NCBI GenBank assembly: GCA_905221605.1
Contig: CAJNDS010002627.1
Coordinates: 126,001 to 186,856 of the forward strand
Length of the DNA: 60,856 bases
Direction: 5' to 3'
Origin: Symbiodinium natans
Lineage: Eukaryota; Sar; Dinophyceae; Suessiales; Symbiodiniaceae
Shown: in pieces, positions 1 through 9,445 of the stretch
Position numbering within the stretch: the stretch's first letter is position 1
Layout: each line of letters begins with the position of its first letter
Position numbers and translations under genes: made by a program
Notes under the pieces: generated by a model
Databases searched by the model: none
The model's input: the letters and a program-made list of their open reading frames with translations, nothing else
What the model was told of the DNA's origin: nothing

Positions 1-40
1 TAAATTGGGGGTACCCTATTTTCGTAAACCCCCGCATGAA
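1..40 (-). mobile_element. MITE family 1, cut by the window edge
   Basis: This is one end of an inverted-repeat element found about twelve times in the window. Read on the minus strand it begins GGGGGTTTACGAAAATAGGG and runs off the window. It lies 12 bases downstream of the last exon of region C, so it sits just inside an intron start. It could be called only by comparison with the complete copies at 7647-7743 and 52324-52424. Confidence 0.6.
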
Positions 41-51
41 TGTCATGCCAC

Positions 52-132
52 TGGGGCATCTGCCCCGATGTGCGCAGCTCGCAGTGGCAGACCGTACAAG
101 CGCGCACGACCTGGCGATGCTCGTTCCGTCTC
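52..132 (-). CDS. Region C exon, unknown protein
   Basis: A 27-codon open stretch, phase 0/0, starts after a GAG acceptor and ends at CCA|GTGGCATG. The product starts ETERASPGRARLYGLP and is basic. A telomere-type array (159-209) lies on its acceptor side and a family 1 MITE on its donor side. It joins in frame to the exon at 483-518. No domain is recognised. Confidence 0.5.
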
Positions 133-482
133 CTCGTGCCATGCGAGGGATTTACTTATTTAGGGTTTGGGGTTTGGGGTTTAGGGTTTAGGGTTAAGGG
201 TCTAGGGTTACACATCAAGGCTGGATCGTAATTTCATGCTGACATCAGCCTGGCAAGGTTTGTCAGGCGCTTGTCCACTCTTGATGCGGCTAGGCTATTG
301 GGCGTTAGACTTCAGGATTCTTCATGGGTCATGGTCCAGGGCTCCTTTGTATGCAGGATGGGCTATTCAACTTAAAGCTGACTAATTGAACATTCAGGCA
401 ACGAGCTCTGCTGAAGCTCAGAGCACAATTCTCTGCTTTGTCGGAAAATCTACCCGGCACCGACACCCTGAACTGCATAAAC

Positions 483-518
483 TCTCTGCCGCTGCGCAAA
501 TTTTGAGCGCGCAGCATT
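483..518 (-). CDS. Region C exon, unknown protein
   Basis: A 12-codon exon, phase 0/0, product NAARSKFAQRQR, follows ATCGAG and ends at AGA|GTTTATGC. A TTTAGGG array (571-606) lies upstream in the gene sense. A second frame is open through here as well (MLRAQNLRSGREF), so the frame rests on joining to its neighbours. Confidence 0.4.
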
Positions 519-1701
519 CTCGATATGAAAGAAGCCGGCCGTATGACTTGAAGCTATGTACGACTTGAACTGTTTAGGGTTTAGGGCCTAGGGTTTAGGG
601 TTTAGGCTATGACCGTCAATGACCCTTGAGAGCTGAGGGCTGACTCTGCAGATGAGTTCCCTCGCTAGCCACGGTCTACTCGAAACAAGAAGAAGGCAGC
701 TAAGCGCTTTGCCGCTTGATAAACTCTGCACTTTGGTCCCTTGAGCTTGCAAATTCTGAGCCTGAGCTGGTGTTGGTCTACACTCAGTCTGCACGGCTCC
801 AGCAGGCTTTAGAGAGCAGAATGTTTGCACGCTTGGGTTGTGGAGAACTCAGCAAGCAGGCCGAGGTTGCTGTACAGCTGCGCGCTGTTGCACATGCTCC
901 CAATTACCTCAGGAAATGTCCACACTTTGGCCTCCTTGATAATTATAGAGGCGCTTCCTTGCTGGGATGCAGAGCCCGCAGACCATGAGGGCTTCTATAC
1001 CTGATGGAAACATCCTCACACATGCTCACAAGACCGGGGCCCCAGCCCCAAGCGCGACCAAAGCAATGAGCGAGGATGCCACCGCAGCCCTGAAAAAAAG
1101 GCCGTCAGAGTCTCAATGCTCAAATTCCAGAGTTGGTTGGGAAGAGCAAAGTGCCCAGGGGCAGCTGTGGCGGGCCGGAGCCTCCGGGCGCTTTTTAGGC
1201 TTCTTTGGCTTGTTGGGGGCCTGGAACCCTCACATCTTGTGCATCCTGGAGGCCCCCCCAGGAAGTCATGAGCCGAGGCTGCCGCGAATCCTTCGTAAAG
1301 CCCGTGAACATCACCATGGGCATGTAGTCTGGGCAGGCGGCTCTCTGCACGCCAACACAGCGTTGCGAATCACTTTGCTCAGATGATTCCCACGCACAAG
1401 GGCCTATGGCAAGGGTGAAGTGACTAAAAACCTGCTGGCAGTGCAGTCCCTATGATGCAAGGTGGCGGAGGAGACTGGCACAATCTGAGTCCACCACACA
1501 GGACGGATGATCTTTGGCCCGAGTTGATGGGCGCATCCTCAATGCCAAACTCAATGCCCGCAGATCATAAACTTTGGTTGCCGAAGCTAAGGTAACTGAA
1601 GTGGCAACTGGCTTTGCTTCGACAGTCATCAGAGGCCACAAATTCTAAACGGACTGGAATCAAGCAACGTGTCTGAAGAGCCTAAACCCTAAACCCTAAA
1701 C

Positions 1702-1800
1702 CTGAGACCCTAGTGTGCCTGTGCATGTGTGGGGGGTGCCTTGTGAGTGTCTCTTGGTACGCTCAAACTGTACACGACGCGGTTCTTTCCTCGGCATGCC
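1702..1800 (-). CDS. Region C exon ending flush on a telomeric repeat
   Basis: A 33-codon exon, phase 0/0, starts after TTCTCAG and ends CTCAG|GTTTAGGG, so the donor GT is the first two bases of the CCCTAAA/TTTAGGG array at 1681-1701. The product starts GMPRKEPRRVQFERTKRH and is very basic. On the acceptor side the array 1829-1943 is followed by about 28 unique bases and then the AG. Confidence 0.6.
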
Positions 1801-1847
1801 CTGAGAATGAGTATAGGAGCTTCAAGTGTTTAGGGTTTAGGTGTAGG

Positions 1848-1905
1848 GTTCAGGGTTCAGGGTTCAGGGTTCAGGGTTCAGGGTTCAGGGATCAGGGTTC
1901 AGGGT
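1848..1905. repeat. TTCAGGG variant block
   Basis: Inside the array 1829-1943 a run of about eight units reads TTCAGGG, with one ATCAGGG, before it returns to TTTAGGG. Such a homogeneous variant block suggests local amplification of a mutated unit and not telomerase synthesis. Confidence 0.85.
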
Positions 1906-1962
1906 TCAGGGTTTAGGGTTTAGGGTTTAGGGTTTAGGGTTTCGGGGAATCTATGAAGGCGC

Positions 1963-2065
1963 TAGTCCTTTTGGGAGGTCGAGCGCTTCAAGCCTTGCTG
2001 CCTCAGGGGGTCCAGCTTTTCCAATCTTGCGGCAAGTATGCGGGGTCCCAAGTCCAAGGTCCGGG
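1963..2065 (-). CDS. Region C exon, basic protein
   Basis: A 34-codon stretch, phase 1/0, lies between CATAG and CTA|GCGCC, a GC donor. The product includes CRKIGKAGPPEAARLEALDL. A second open frame (RTLDLGPRILAARLEKLD) with a GA donor is also plausible. I prefer the first because it joins in frame to 2841-2900 and 1702-1800. The array 2118-2167 lies on its acceptor side. Confidence 0.5.
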
Positions 2066-2421
2066 CTATGCATGGCATGTCAAGAACGAACTTGACCATA
2101 CCATTCCTCGTCAGAAGGTTTAGGGTTTAAGGTTTAGGGTTTAGGGTTTAGGGTTTAGGGTTTAGGGCGGCTTGACCCTCGAACCAAAACGGCACGGACT
2201 CTGCGCTCAAGGAGGCATGTGCTTCGCATTTGCATCGACAGATGCCTACAATGCTGTGGGGCTGAAGGGGCTGGTGTTTAAGGCTTTTTTATCACATGGA
2301 TATTACCAATCTTGAAAAAGCTCTGCCAAGAGTTTAGCAAGAATTGATGCAGAGTTGAGAAAATTCTGCTCCGCTTCTCTGCGAGATATCACAGCTCAAG
2401 ACCCACTTGGGGGGCGGAGGA

Positions 2422-2445
2422 GGGGGGGGGGGGGGGGGGGGGGGG
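2422..2445. repeat. Poly-G tract, 24 G
   Basis: This is an unbroken run of 24 G, so poly-C in the gene sense. Similar tracts occur at 12747-12765, 12994-13007, 34301-34319 and 34341-34359, and C runs occur at 30309-30326 and 58583-58604. Assembly length is unreliable in such runs. Confidence 0.9.
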
Positions 2446-2840
2446 TTGAGGAGCGATTTGCATCCGAGTGGCTCGTCCGCCGAGGCTACAAGCTTCTTTT
2501 GCCTGTCAATGGGAACTAAAGCTAGGTTAGTGTTCGGGATAGTTGCGCGTTTGGGAATTTGGGGAAGGCCAAAAAAGGTCCAAGCTTTCAGCACCCGTGC
2601 CTAAAGAAGTCGTGGTACATCCACGTCCTGCAGGAGAGGAGGACGGGCCTGGGCCAGCAGAAGCTTCCATTCTGGTGTGGCATTTGTCCCAGACCGAATT
2701 TCAAGGGATGGTTCCATGAAGGGCCAATTGGACAAGCTGAACGTCATGCAAGACTCTGAACCCCGTGAGCTCAGCTGGACTCCTGTCATGAATCGCCAAG
2801 CAGATACGCCATAAGAACCCTAAACCCTAAACCCTAAACC

Positions 2841-2900
2841 CTGGTTGTTCCCTCGGCCGCTGCTTGCTTGGGCCTTGCTTCAAACCGAGCACCACATTTC
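2841..2900 (-). CDS. Region C exon, unknown protein
   Basis: The exon starts after GAGCTGCAG and runs to CAACCAG, where GGTTTAGGG begins at once (array 2817-2840). In phase 1/2 it encodes KCGARFEARPKQAAAEGTT. A second open frame gives NVVLGLKQGPSKQRPREQP. The strand and the borders are better supported than the frame. Whether the intron opens GG or GT shifts the end by one base. Confidence 0.5.
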
Positions 2901-3526
2901 CTGCAGCTCTAGCTGCGAACTCCGATCACTTCGATCACTGCCACCCCTTCCTTGACAATGAAAGGAGGCGCTTCCAGCGCCCTTTTGCCGTGGGAGCGGC
3001 GGAGGGGGTGTATGTGCATGTCCGAAACATGGGCCAGTTTTTCTCAGTTCGAACCCAAGCTTGCGATCACATCGTCAACGAACTCCATGGAAGCCAATTC
3101 AACATGTCCTTGCCCGGGGAGTCCACAACCACAACGAGGTTCAGTCTTCAGTTCGTTTACGTTTCAGCGGTGAAGCCGGACTCAGCCCAGAGTCTAAACA
3201 ATGTGGCAGCACCACTGGCCCTGCATTTCCTCTTCAAGCCCTACAGTAATTCTGTCCAGCTCCTCGAAAGCCAAATCGCCGAAGTCTTGCTAAATATGTT
3301 TTCACGCCCCGCAGAAACACCATACAGAACAGTTTCAAGTGTGTTTCAAGTGTCCCGCTGGTGTTTCAAGTGTCCTGCTGGGGGCGGGGGTGGGAGAGCA
3401 AGAAGCTTCACTAAGCATGCAAAAGAAACCAGAAAGACAGTGGCTCCTCAGTGGCTCCTTTCATCGTGAAAGGCGAGACGCTGGGGAGCTTGCATCACCA
3501 GCAGACTGCTTTTTTGACCATCACAA

Positions 3527-3630
3527 CTTGGGATGTCCCCTTTATAGCAGTCCTTAAAAAAGGGATTATACTACCCCCTATTAGAATCCCTGTTAAGGAC
3601 TGCTAGTATAAGGGGGAACATCCCAAATCA
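3527..3630. mobile_element. MITE family 2, intact copy
   Basis: The ends form an inverted repeat: TTGGGATGTCCCCTTTATA at the left pairs with TATAAGGGGGAACATCCCAA at the right, and an inner pair AGCAGTCCTTAA / TTAAGGACTGCT continues it. The same family occurs at 37366-37507, where it holds a telomere-type array, and as a half copy at 9265-9322. It has no coding capacity. Confidence 0.85.
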
Positions 3631-3644
3631 CAACCGTGTTTGAC

Positions 3645-3687
3645 CGGCTCCTGTTTCTTGGTCCTCGAGCAAAGTCCGATGGCCCCT
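3645..3687 (-). CDS. Region C short exon
   Basis: A 43-nt exon, phase 2/2, follows AACTGCAG and ends at GCCG|GTCAAAC, giving GPSDFARGPRNRS. It lies between the array 3716-3750 (acceptor side) and the MITE 3527-3630 (donor side). The junction with 4714-4786 is in frame. Confidence 0.45.
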
Positions 3688-4713
3688 CTGCAGTTCAGGG
3701 TTCCCCCTGGTCCTATAGGGTTTAGGGTTTAGGGTTTAGGGTTTAGGGTTTTGGGTTTTCGGAAAGTAGGGACCCAAACAACAAGCCTAGTGGCGAGAGG
3801 ACGAAATTTCAAAACAACAGACAACAAAACTCCGATCCAAACACACAACACGCAGAAAACCCGAAGACTTGCTGGGTGTTGACAAGTTTTTGCCAGGACA
3901 CTTGTACAGGTACGGATCTCGATGCAGCTCCTCTGGAGTTGCAATGATCCGGTTCCTGCATTCAAGGAGGCTCGCATGCTAAGAGACTGCGAAGTTGATT
4001 CAAAAGGGTTGTGGGGCTGCCAAGCCTCCAGTATGTGAGTTTTTCACCCCCCCCCCTCCCCTGCACGGCCAAACTTCAAACAGGCTGAAGGGCCATCCTA
4101 ATGAGAGAGCATCAGTATGTGTAGCAGGATGTTCAGTGTTGGGGCTAAAGGGTATAGCTCACCGTACCTGATGCGGCCTCATGCGGACAAGTCTCCGCCT
4201 AAGCCTCTTTTCATCACAGAGGCGCGTGTAGCACTAATGGGGAAAAGTATTCTGCAGGTTCAGAAAGGTCTAGGGGAGGGGGGGGTGTAGATGGACGTGT
4301 GTTACGTAAGGCATTGCCCTTGCCCAAACCAGACTGCCCCCAAACCCTTCTGTTCAACTAAATACTTAAGACTGGAAGCGGCACCTCAAACAGGAGGACA
4401 AAGGACGAACCATTCGAGAATAAGCCATAGGTTGTTAAAAGTGGAGTGTGGCGGCTTGGGCATCTTGGGTTTGGGAGTTAGGGGTTCCTTCGAGCTTGGT
4501 CTGCAGTCATCTTGAGGCCCTGCATGAACTCGTGTTCTCAACTCTGAGCATGCAGAGGCTAAACCAAACCCTTGACTTAAAGCCTTGTGGCTGACTCGAT
4601 TCAAAGCGTCGATGAACCCTCAACTCCACTTCCCTGTCACCTCAAACAGGCACACGGAAAGGCGCTGGCCTGCTAAACAAGTCGATGATCTGGAAATCAT
4701 CTTTCGCACTCAC

Positions 4714-4786
4714 TTTCTTGAGGACGAGCTTCGCAGTGATCTGGGCTCAAAATCCATCTCTTTTCAGAAATCTCCGGGCCCTGGGT
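4714..4786 (-). CDS. Region C exon with a consensus donor
   Basis: The exon starts after TTTTCAG and ends at CAAGAAA|GTGAGTGCG, a textbook GTGAGT donor. Phase 0/1, 24 codons, including SEKRWILSPDHCEARPQE. The acceptor follows directly on a CCCTAAA run in the gene sense (plus 4795-4852). This is one of the better-supported exons because both splice sites are strong. Confidence 0.65.
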
Positions 4787-5224
4787 CTGAAAATTAGGGT
4801 TTAGGGTTTAAGGTCTAGGGTTTAGGGTTTAGGTGTTAGGGTTTAGGGTTGAAATCTACCTGGTATTCAGCTCTCTTGCAGGTTTGCTCAAACCGCTATG
4901 ACTGATAGTTGAGCCGCGTACCCATGCATGGAATACAAATCGCAGCACAATCGCAAGGCCTGCATTTCCCACGCAGGATCATCAAGCAAACCATCACTCT
5001 TTGTCTTTGGGCGCAAGAGATACCAGGGACCCTTCTGTTAGGTCCCAGGTGCCCAAAGCTATGCTGGACTAAGCTCATGAATCTAGAGCTTAAGGGTCGT
5101 CAGAAAAAAGGTTCTGAAATTTCCTGATGCTCGATGCTCGAAACTGTGCTGCTTAGGGCATTCCACGCTCCCAAACTCCACAACTCCGGGAAAAGCACTA
5201 GCTTTCCTTTAAGACTTTTATGAC

Positions 5225-5262
5225 TTTGCCAACCTGAGCTTCGCGCTGGATTTCGCCAACAT
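5225..5262 (-). CDS. Region C short exon
   Basis: A 38-nt exon, phase 2/0, encodes VGEIQREAQVGK between GGGTAG and AAA|GTCATAAAAG. It joins in frame to the exons on both sides (5421-5481 and 4714-4786). The array 5290-5336 lies on the acceptor side. Confidence 0.5.
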
Positions 5263-5420
5263 CTACCCATGTAGGCCTCATAAGAACACGGGTTTAGGGT
5301 TTAGGGTTCAGGGTTCAGGGTTTAGGGTTTAGGGTTGACGAGGACATGGTTTGGAAGAGGGGTTATCAAGGACCTAGGCAGACTCTGTGGGCCTAGCATC
5401 AACCCATTTCATACCTAAAC

Positions 5421-5481
5421 GACTCGCACTCCTTCGCTTGCTCCAGACATTTGCCACACCCAAGGGCCCGGCACCCGTTGC
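5421..5481 (-). CDS. Region C exon
   Basis: Starts after CTTGCCAG and ends at GAGTC|GTTTAGGTATG. Phase 0/1, 20 codons, ATGAGPLGVANVWSKRRSAS. The donor is a single telomere-like GTTTAGG without an array, which may be a decayed array or coincidence. Confidence 0.55.
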
Positions 5482-6111
5482 CTGGCAAGGGCAGTGCGGG
5501 GTGTGAGGCCAAATGGGTTTTGAGCATTTTTTTTCGTCAAAGCGTTGCGCATCGAAATATGCCACAGCTTGTCAGAGTTGACTGCGAGGTCGCTATTTGA
5601 GATGCGTTGTTGCTTCCGGGCCACGAGCTGGGGGCCTCCCCTTCCCATCGACATCCTGCTAGACGCTGAGAAGCTTCGTATGTACTTTGCCGACTGTTCC
5701 TCAGGAATGAAGGGACGATTTGGTCTCAAGATATACAGCATGTGCCGCTGTATGTGTTCAGGGGATTGGGGCTGAGGTCACGCGGTCACGCCATGTCACG
5801 CTTCCGGTCTGAAGCCTTGAACCCCGTGGTGAGGGCCGGATCGAAGAGCCTTATGGTTTGGACTAGATAACCCGTTTAATTAGTGGCCGTCTTAGGACCT
5901 TCAAGATTATCAAGCTGGCTATGTGCTGTTGGTATCTGGATGCAATCACGAAGCCTTCAACCGCTAAACCTGGCGCGTCGCAAAGTCCCCCCTCCCCCCC
6001 CCCCACCCGTACTCCCTCCCCCCCCCTCCCCCTTAGCCCCCCCTTCCCTAAACCCGAAACCCGAAACCCGAAACCCGAAACCCTAAACCCTAAACCCTAA
6101 ACCCCCCCCAC

Positions 6112-6176
6112 CCCTTCACAAGCCATGGGATGGCCGGGAACTGCTGGCGTTCGAGGTGTATCCGCCTCCTCGGGTA
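6112..6176 (-). CDS. Region C exon between two arrays
   Basis: Starts after GGATGAG and ends at GAAGGG|GTGGGG, after which the sequence becomes TTTAGGG and TTTCGGG repeats. Phase 2/0 gives PEEADTPRTPAVPGHPMACE. Other frames, and the plus strand (KPWDGRELLAFEVYPPP), are also open here; the minus frame is chosen because it joins to its neighbours. Confidence 0.45.
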
Positions 6177-6623
6177 CTCATCCGGTTATGAGGTGGGGGT
6201 TTAGGGTTTAGGGTTTAGGGTTTAGGGTTTAGGGTTTGGGGTTTAGGGTTTAGGGTTTAGGGGTGGATCTTGCTAGGATCGTTAGGTTAGGTTTGGCTTT
6301 TGACAACTGGGCTGTTCGAGTTTTTGGTTGCGTTTTCGGAATTCGGAGGCTTCGCCGTTTGGGGCAAACGTTACGCGGTGGCAGCCTTCCTGATCCAATA
6401 TATCTTGAACCAGTCCCAAAGCCTCTTCAGTCCTACCAACGCTGAATATCTCAAGACCCCGACCCTGAAATACCTGAAGTCGAGTCTCGCCGACTCTTGG
6501 GTTCAAGGCCCATTTCGCAAAGACCCCCAAAATCCATATACCCTAAGACCTAAACCCTAAACCCCAAACCCTAAACCCTAAACCCTAAACCCTAAGCCTA
6601 AGACCTAGTTGCAGAGACCTTAC

Positions 6624-6641
6624 TTCTTGTTGCAGGCTGGG
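6624..6641 (-). CDS. Possible 18-nt micro-exon of region C
   Basis: The segment between CTGACCAG and AGAA|GTAAGG keeps phase between 6775-6838 and 6112-6176 (phase 2/1, QPATR). GTAAGG is a strong donor. An alternative exon in another frame runs on to CTAG|GTCTTAGGC, giving PSLQQEVRSLQL and ending on the array 6540-6602. I cannot decide between them. Confidence 0.3.
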
Positions 6642-6774
6642 CTGGTCAGTACACCTCAAACATACCACAGACCCAAAACCCAACCTGCATCTGATCGGGC
6701 ACAATAGGGCTTCGAGGTTTAAGGACCCTAAACCCTAAACCCTAATCCCCAAACCCTAAACCCCATTGCTCAAC

Positions 6775-6838
6775 ATGTCTGCTGCAGAAGCGGCCCGCTA
6801 AGGCGCGATGCAGCAGAATCCAGGGACTCTTGCGTGCC
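6775..6838 (-). CDS. Region C exon
   Basis: Starts after GCGCCCAG and ends at ACAT|GTTGAGC, 14 bases before GGTTTAGGG repeats (6725-6765). Phase 0/1, 21 codons, GTQESLDSAASRLSGPLLQ. It joins in frame to 6979-7049. Confidence 0.6.
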
Positions 6839-6978
6839 CTGGGCGCGTCCGGTTAAGGGATATATTGTATGCCTATACCTAAGCATCCCCTATACATACC
6901 TTATAATCGTCCCTATATACCTAAGCTTCCTAAACCCTAAACCCTAAACCCCTACATTACCCCTAAGGTCCCTTAAAC

Positions 6979-7049
6979 GGGTCCCTCCTTTTGTCCAGCT
7001 GTGGGGATGAAACTTTTCCTCTTCGCAACACGAGAGCGCCTCAAGAACC
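6979..7049 (-). CDS. Region C exon, basic
   Basis: Starts after GGTCCAG and ends at GACCC|GTTTAAGGG. Phase 2/0, 23 codons, FLRRSRVAKRKSFIPTAG. Arrays flank it at 7068-7167 and, after a gap, 6929-6952. A plus-strand reading (CGDETFPLRNTRAPQEP) is open too; phase with 7311-7386 favours minus. Confidence 0.55.
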
Positions 7050-7310
7050 CTGGACCTCACAGGCTGGGTTTAGGGTTTAGGGTTTAGGGTTTAGGGTTTA
7101 GGGTTTAGGGTTTAGGGTTTAGGGTTTAGGGTTTAGGGTTTAGGGCTTAGGGCTTAGGGTTTAGGGTGCAGGAGATTTGGATTCAAGCCTGAAGTCCAAC
7201 ACCTGCCTGGCGCCCGGGATTTTAGGGATTTTCCAGCGTTCAGGGCTGTGGCTCCCTAAACCCTAAACCCTAAACCCTAAACCCTAAACCCTAAACCCTA
7301 AACCCTAAAC

Positions 7311-7386
7311 CTCTCCGAGGTCCCGAGGCCCGAGCCGAGCCGACTTTGTGAGCCCACCGGTCTCTGCTGTTTTGGTTTGGAAGATC
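7311..7386 (-). CDS. Region C exon ending on a telomeric donor
   Basis: Starts after GGGCCAG and ends CGGAGAG|GTTTAGGG at the array 7254-7310. Phase 0/1, 25 codons, including NSRDRWAHKVGSARASG. The following intron (7050-7310) is 261 nt and carries inverted arrays at both ends, 7254-7310 and 7068-7167. Confidence 0.6.
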
Positions 7387-7414
7387 CTGGCCCAGGGCTT
7401 GGGGGGGTTCCGGA

Positions 7415-7646
7415 GTTAGGGGTTTGGATTTAGGGGTGTAGGGGTGTAGGGGTGTAGGGGTTTAGGGGTTTAGGGGTTTAGGGGTTTAGGGGTTTAGGGG
7501 TTTAGGGGTTTAGGGGTTTAGGGGTTTAGGGGTTTAGGGGGTTAGGGGGTTAGGGGTTTAGGGGTTTAGGGGTTTAGGGGTTTAGGGGTTTAGGGGTTTA
7601 GGGGTTTAGGGTTTAGGGTTTAGGGTTTAGGGTTTAGGGTTGGGGG
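7415..7646. repeat. Array with an 8-bp unit GGGGTTTA
   Basis: About twenty units of TTTAGGGG, with a few GGGGTGTA and GGGGGTTA variants, run from 7436 to 7610 and then turn into ordinary TTTAGGG. The added G makes a regular octamer block within an intron array. Confidence 0.9.
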
Positions 7647-7743
7647 TTTCCGGAAATAGGAGTACCTTAGTGGGGTCCCTATTATAAGGGCATCTTACTA
7701 CTTGGGGGTCTATATTAGCGGTCCCCTATTTCCAGAAACCCCG
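7647..7743. mobile_element. MITE family 1, complete copy
   Basis: Begins GGGGGTTTCCGGAAATAGG, has the internal signatures GGGGTCCCTATTATAAGG and TACTACTTGGGGGTCTATATT, and ends CCTATTTCCAGAAACCCC, the inverted repeat of the start. Its left edge touches the last heptamer of the array 7415-7646, inside the intron between 7914-7997 and 7311-7386. Confidence 0.85.
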
Positions 7744-7913
7744 GCCAAGGAAGGAAGGAATTCACAACTTAGGTTATAGGGGCCTTTGTTCTGATTGTGG
7801 GTCGTTGAGAAGTTCAGGCTGGGGGAGGCACGTGACCCTAAACCCTAAACCCTAAACCCTAAACCCTAAACCCTAAACCCTAAACCCTAAACCCTAAACC
7901 CTAAACCCTAAAC

Positions 7914-7997
7914 CCAAGTCTTAAGCCCCGACTTGGTCACAGCAGGTGCTGCGACCCGTTTGGAATGGTGCGGGTGGGGTGGCATGTGAATGCCTAC
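7914..7997 (-). CDS. Region C exon ending on a telomeric donor
   Basis: Starts after GAGAGGTAG and ends ACTTGG|GTTTAGGG at the array 7836-7913. Phase 0/0, 28 codons, His/Pro-rich at the start (VGIHMPPHPHHSKRVAAP). It joins in frame to 8117-8171 and 7311-7386. Confidence 0.6.
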
Positions 7998-8116
7998 CTA
8001 CCTCTCCTAAATCGCGCCGGTATTCCAAGAGTGCCGGGCTGTCACGTAAACCCTAAACCCTAAACCCTAAACCCTATAAACCCTAAACCCTAAACCCTAA
8101 ACCCTAAACCCTAAAC

Positions 8117-8171
8117 GCATCGGGCTTGGGGGATGCGCTTTCGGATCTGAAGTTGCAAGGGGACCTCGGCC
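8117..8171 (-). CDS. Region C exon ending on a telomeric donor
   Basis: Starts after TCGGTAG and ends CGATGC|GTTTAGGG at the array 8047-8116. Phase 1/0, AEVPLQLQIRKRIPQARC. The intron after it (7998-8116) is 119 nt, more than half of it heptamer array. Confidence 0.6.
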
Positions 8172-8966
8172 CTACCGAAACATGCTAGTTCAAGCCCCCC
8201 GCCCCTCATCCCTACTTTAGATGCCGAGACAGCCAGCATCGCTACAGCACACCGTGCACTGGGACTTGGCAGCAGCCTGTAGTTAAGCGAGGCACATGCA
8301 TGTACTGGAAGGCCCGTTATGACTCATGACTCATGACGCAAAATCTGAGGGATTGTAGGGCCACATTGTTGTTCAACAGCTTAACAGCAATGCGTGCACT
8401 CCCAACGTTGATGTGTGAAGCCCAGTGAACAGCGAAAGCATCTTCGTCGCAACGCTGCTGCCTCGTGTGGGTCAAGTACTGCAACTCTTTACAAACCCTA
8501 CCGCTATGGGCAGGATGTCCGTGCCAGAAGCCCGCTGTACATTGCAACAACTGGCAGATTGTCCATTGTTATCCTACACTGCCCTCATGGCTATATGTAT
8601 CAGGATTGGAGTAGCAAGCCTATCCTGCATAGAACGTGTTCAGACAAGCATAACACCGTGCAACTGGGAACTGGCTGCTCGTGCCAGTTCATTTGTCGGG
8701 TCATTCTGGGTGTGCTGGCAAGGGCGACCCTTGCAGCCCCACCCAGGCATACATTGCCATGCATGCAAAGGCTACAGTGAGCATCGGTGTACCTGTCAGC
8801 TGCGCAATACCTACGCCGGTTCCGCATGGCAACTGCAGGGGATAGCACAACTACGCCCGCCCCTTTGTAAGCGAACGGAACTTCAGGGAACTCTTGTCCC
8901 TTACCTTGGCCTCCAGCCCGATGCTGTCCACGAACATGCCCTCTTCATGCAAGTGGTTATAAGATG
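8172..8966. other. Unassigned stretch
   Basis: About 800 bases with normal complexity. Open frames exist on both strands, including a 182-codon one on plus from 8425, but I see no domain and no convincing exon. The phase does not match between 9368-9445 and 8117-8171, so at least one region C exon is probably hidden here or just beyond. Confidence 0.4.
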
Positions 8967-9264
8967 GGTTTAGGTTTTAGGGCTTAGGGTTTAGGGTTTA
9001 GGGTTTAGGGTTTAGGGCTTAGGGTTTAGGGTTTAGGGTTTAGGGGTTATAAGATGCAAGCCTGGAGTGTGCTGTCGCATAACACATGCGTCACCGCTAT
9101 ACCTTCGTGACGTGAGGCCAAGGCCTATACAACAAATTCATGCAAGCGATGTTAATTTCACTACCAAACACCTTTTCGATCCTTTTCAGCAAATCACTGC
9201 TGAAGAGGTGGAGCATCCATCAAAGGTGGATCTCCACCGAAATCTCCTTAGGCTGAGAGAACTT

Positions 9265-9322
9265 GGGATGCTACCCCCGTATACGAACCAGCCCTTCATA
9301 GGGATTATAGTACCCCCTACGA
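9265..9322. mobile_element. MITE family 2, half copy fused to an array
   Basis: The left half reads CTTGGGATGCTACCCCCGTA through GGGATTATAGTACCCCCTA, like the copies at 3527 and 37366, and then turns directly into CCCTAAA repeats (9323-9367). The switch comes at the same place in the element as in the 37366-37507 copy. The right half is missing, so the array has replaced it or grown over it. Confidence 0.7.
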
Positions 9323-9367
9323 ACCCTAAACCCTAAACCCTAAACCCTAAACCCTAAACCCTAAACC

Positions 9368-9445
9368 CTTCAGAACTGTCAGTAGGAAGATCCCAATGAA
9401 GTTTTGGGGTTGAGAAGGGCATCTGGTTTTGTTCGGAACCTCAGC
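9368..9445 (-). CDS. Region C exon ending on a telomeric donor
   Basis: Starts after AACCGAG and ends TCTGAAG|GGTTTAGGG. The 26 codons are AEVPNKTRCPSQPQNFIG followed by a hydrophobic FLLTV stretch. It lies between the arrays 9323-9367 and 9473-9551. The last base is uncertain by one, because the intron may open GG or GT. Confidence 0.55.

Noticed and set aside
2864-3469. 201-codon open frame on plus
   Set aside because: It has no recognisable domain, runs against every supported exon, overlaps exon 2841-2900, and ends in a simple G-rich stretch.
7330-7395. Plus-strand exon reading FVSPPVSAVLVWKILAQ with a GC donor
   Set aside because: It is open and attractive, but the minus reading ends exactly at GTTTAGGG and fits the phase of six neighbours. 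The same holds for plus readings at 6126-6180, 6998-7060 and 11932-11993.
7836-8116. CRISPR-like array of repeats and spacers
   Set aside because: The repeats are 7-bp telomeric units without regular spacers, in a eukaryotic intron context.
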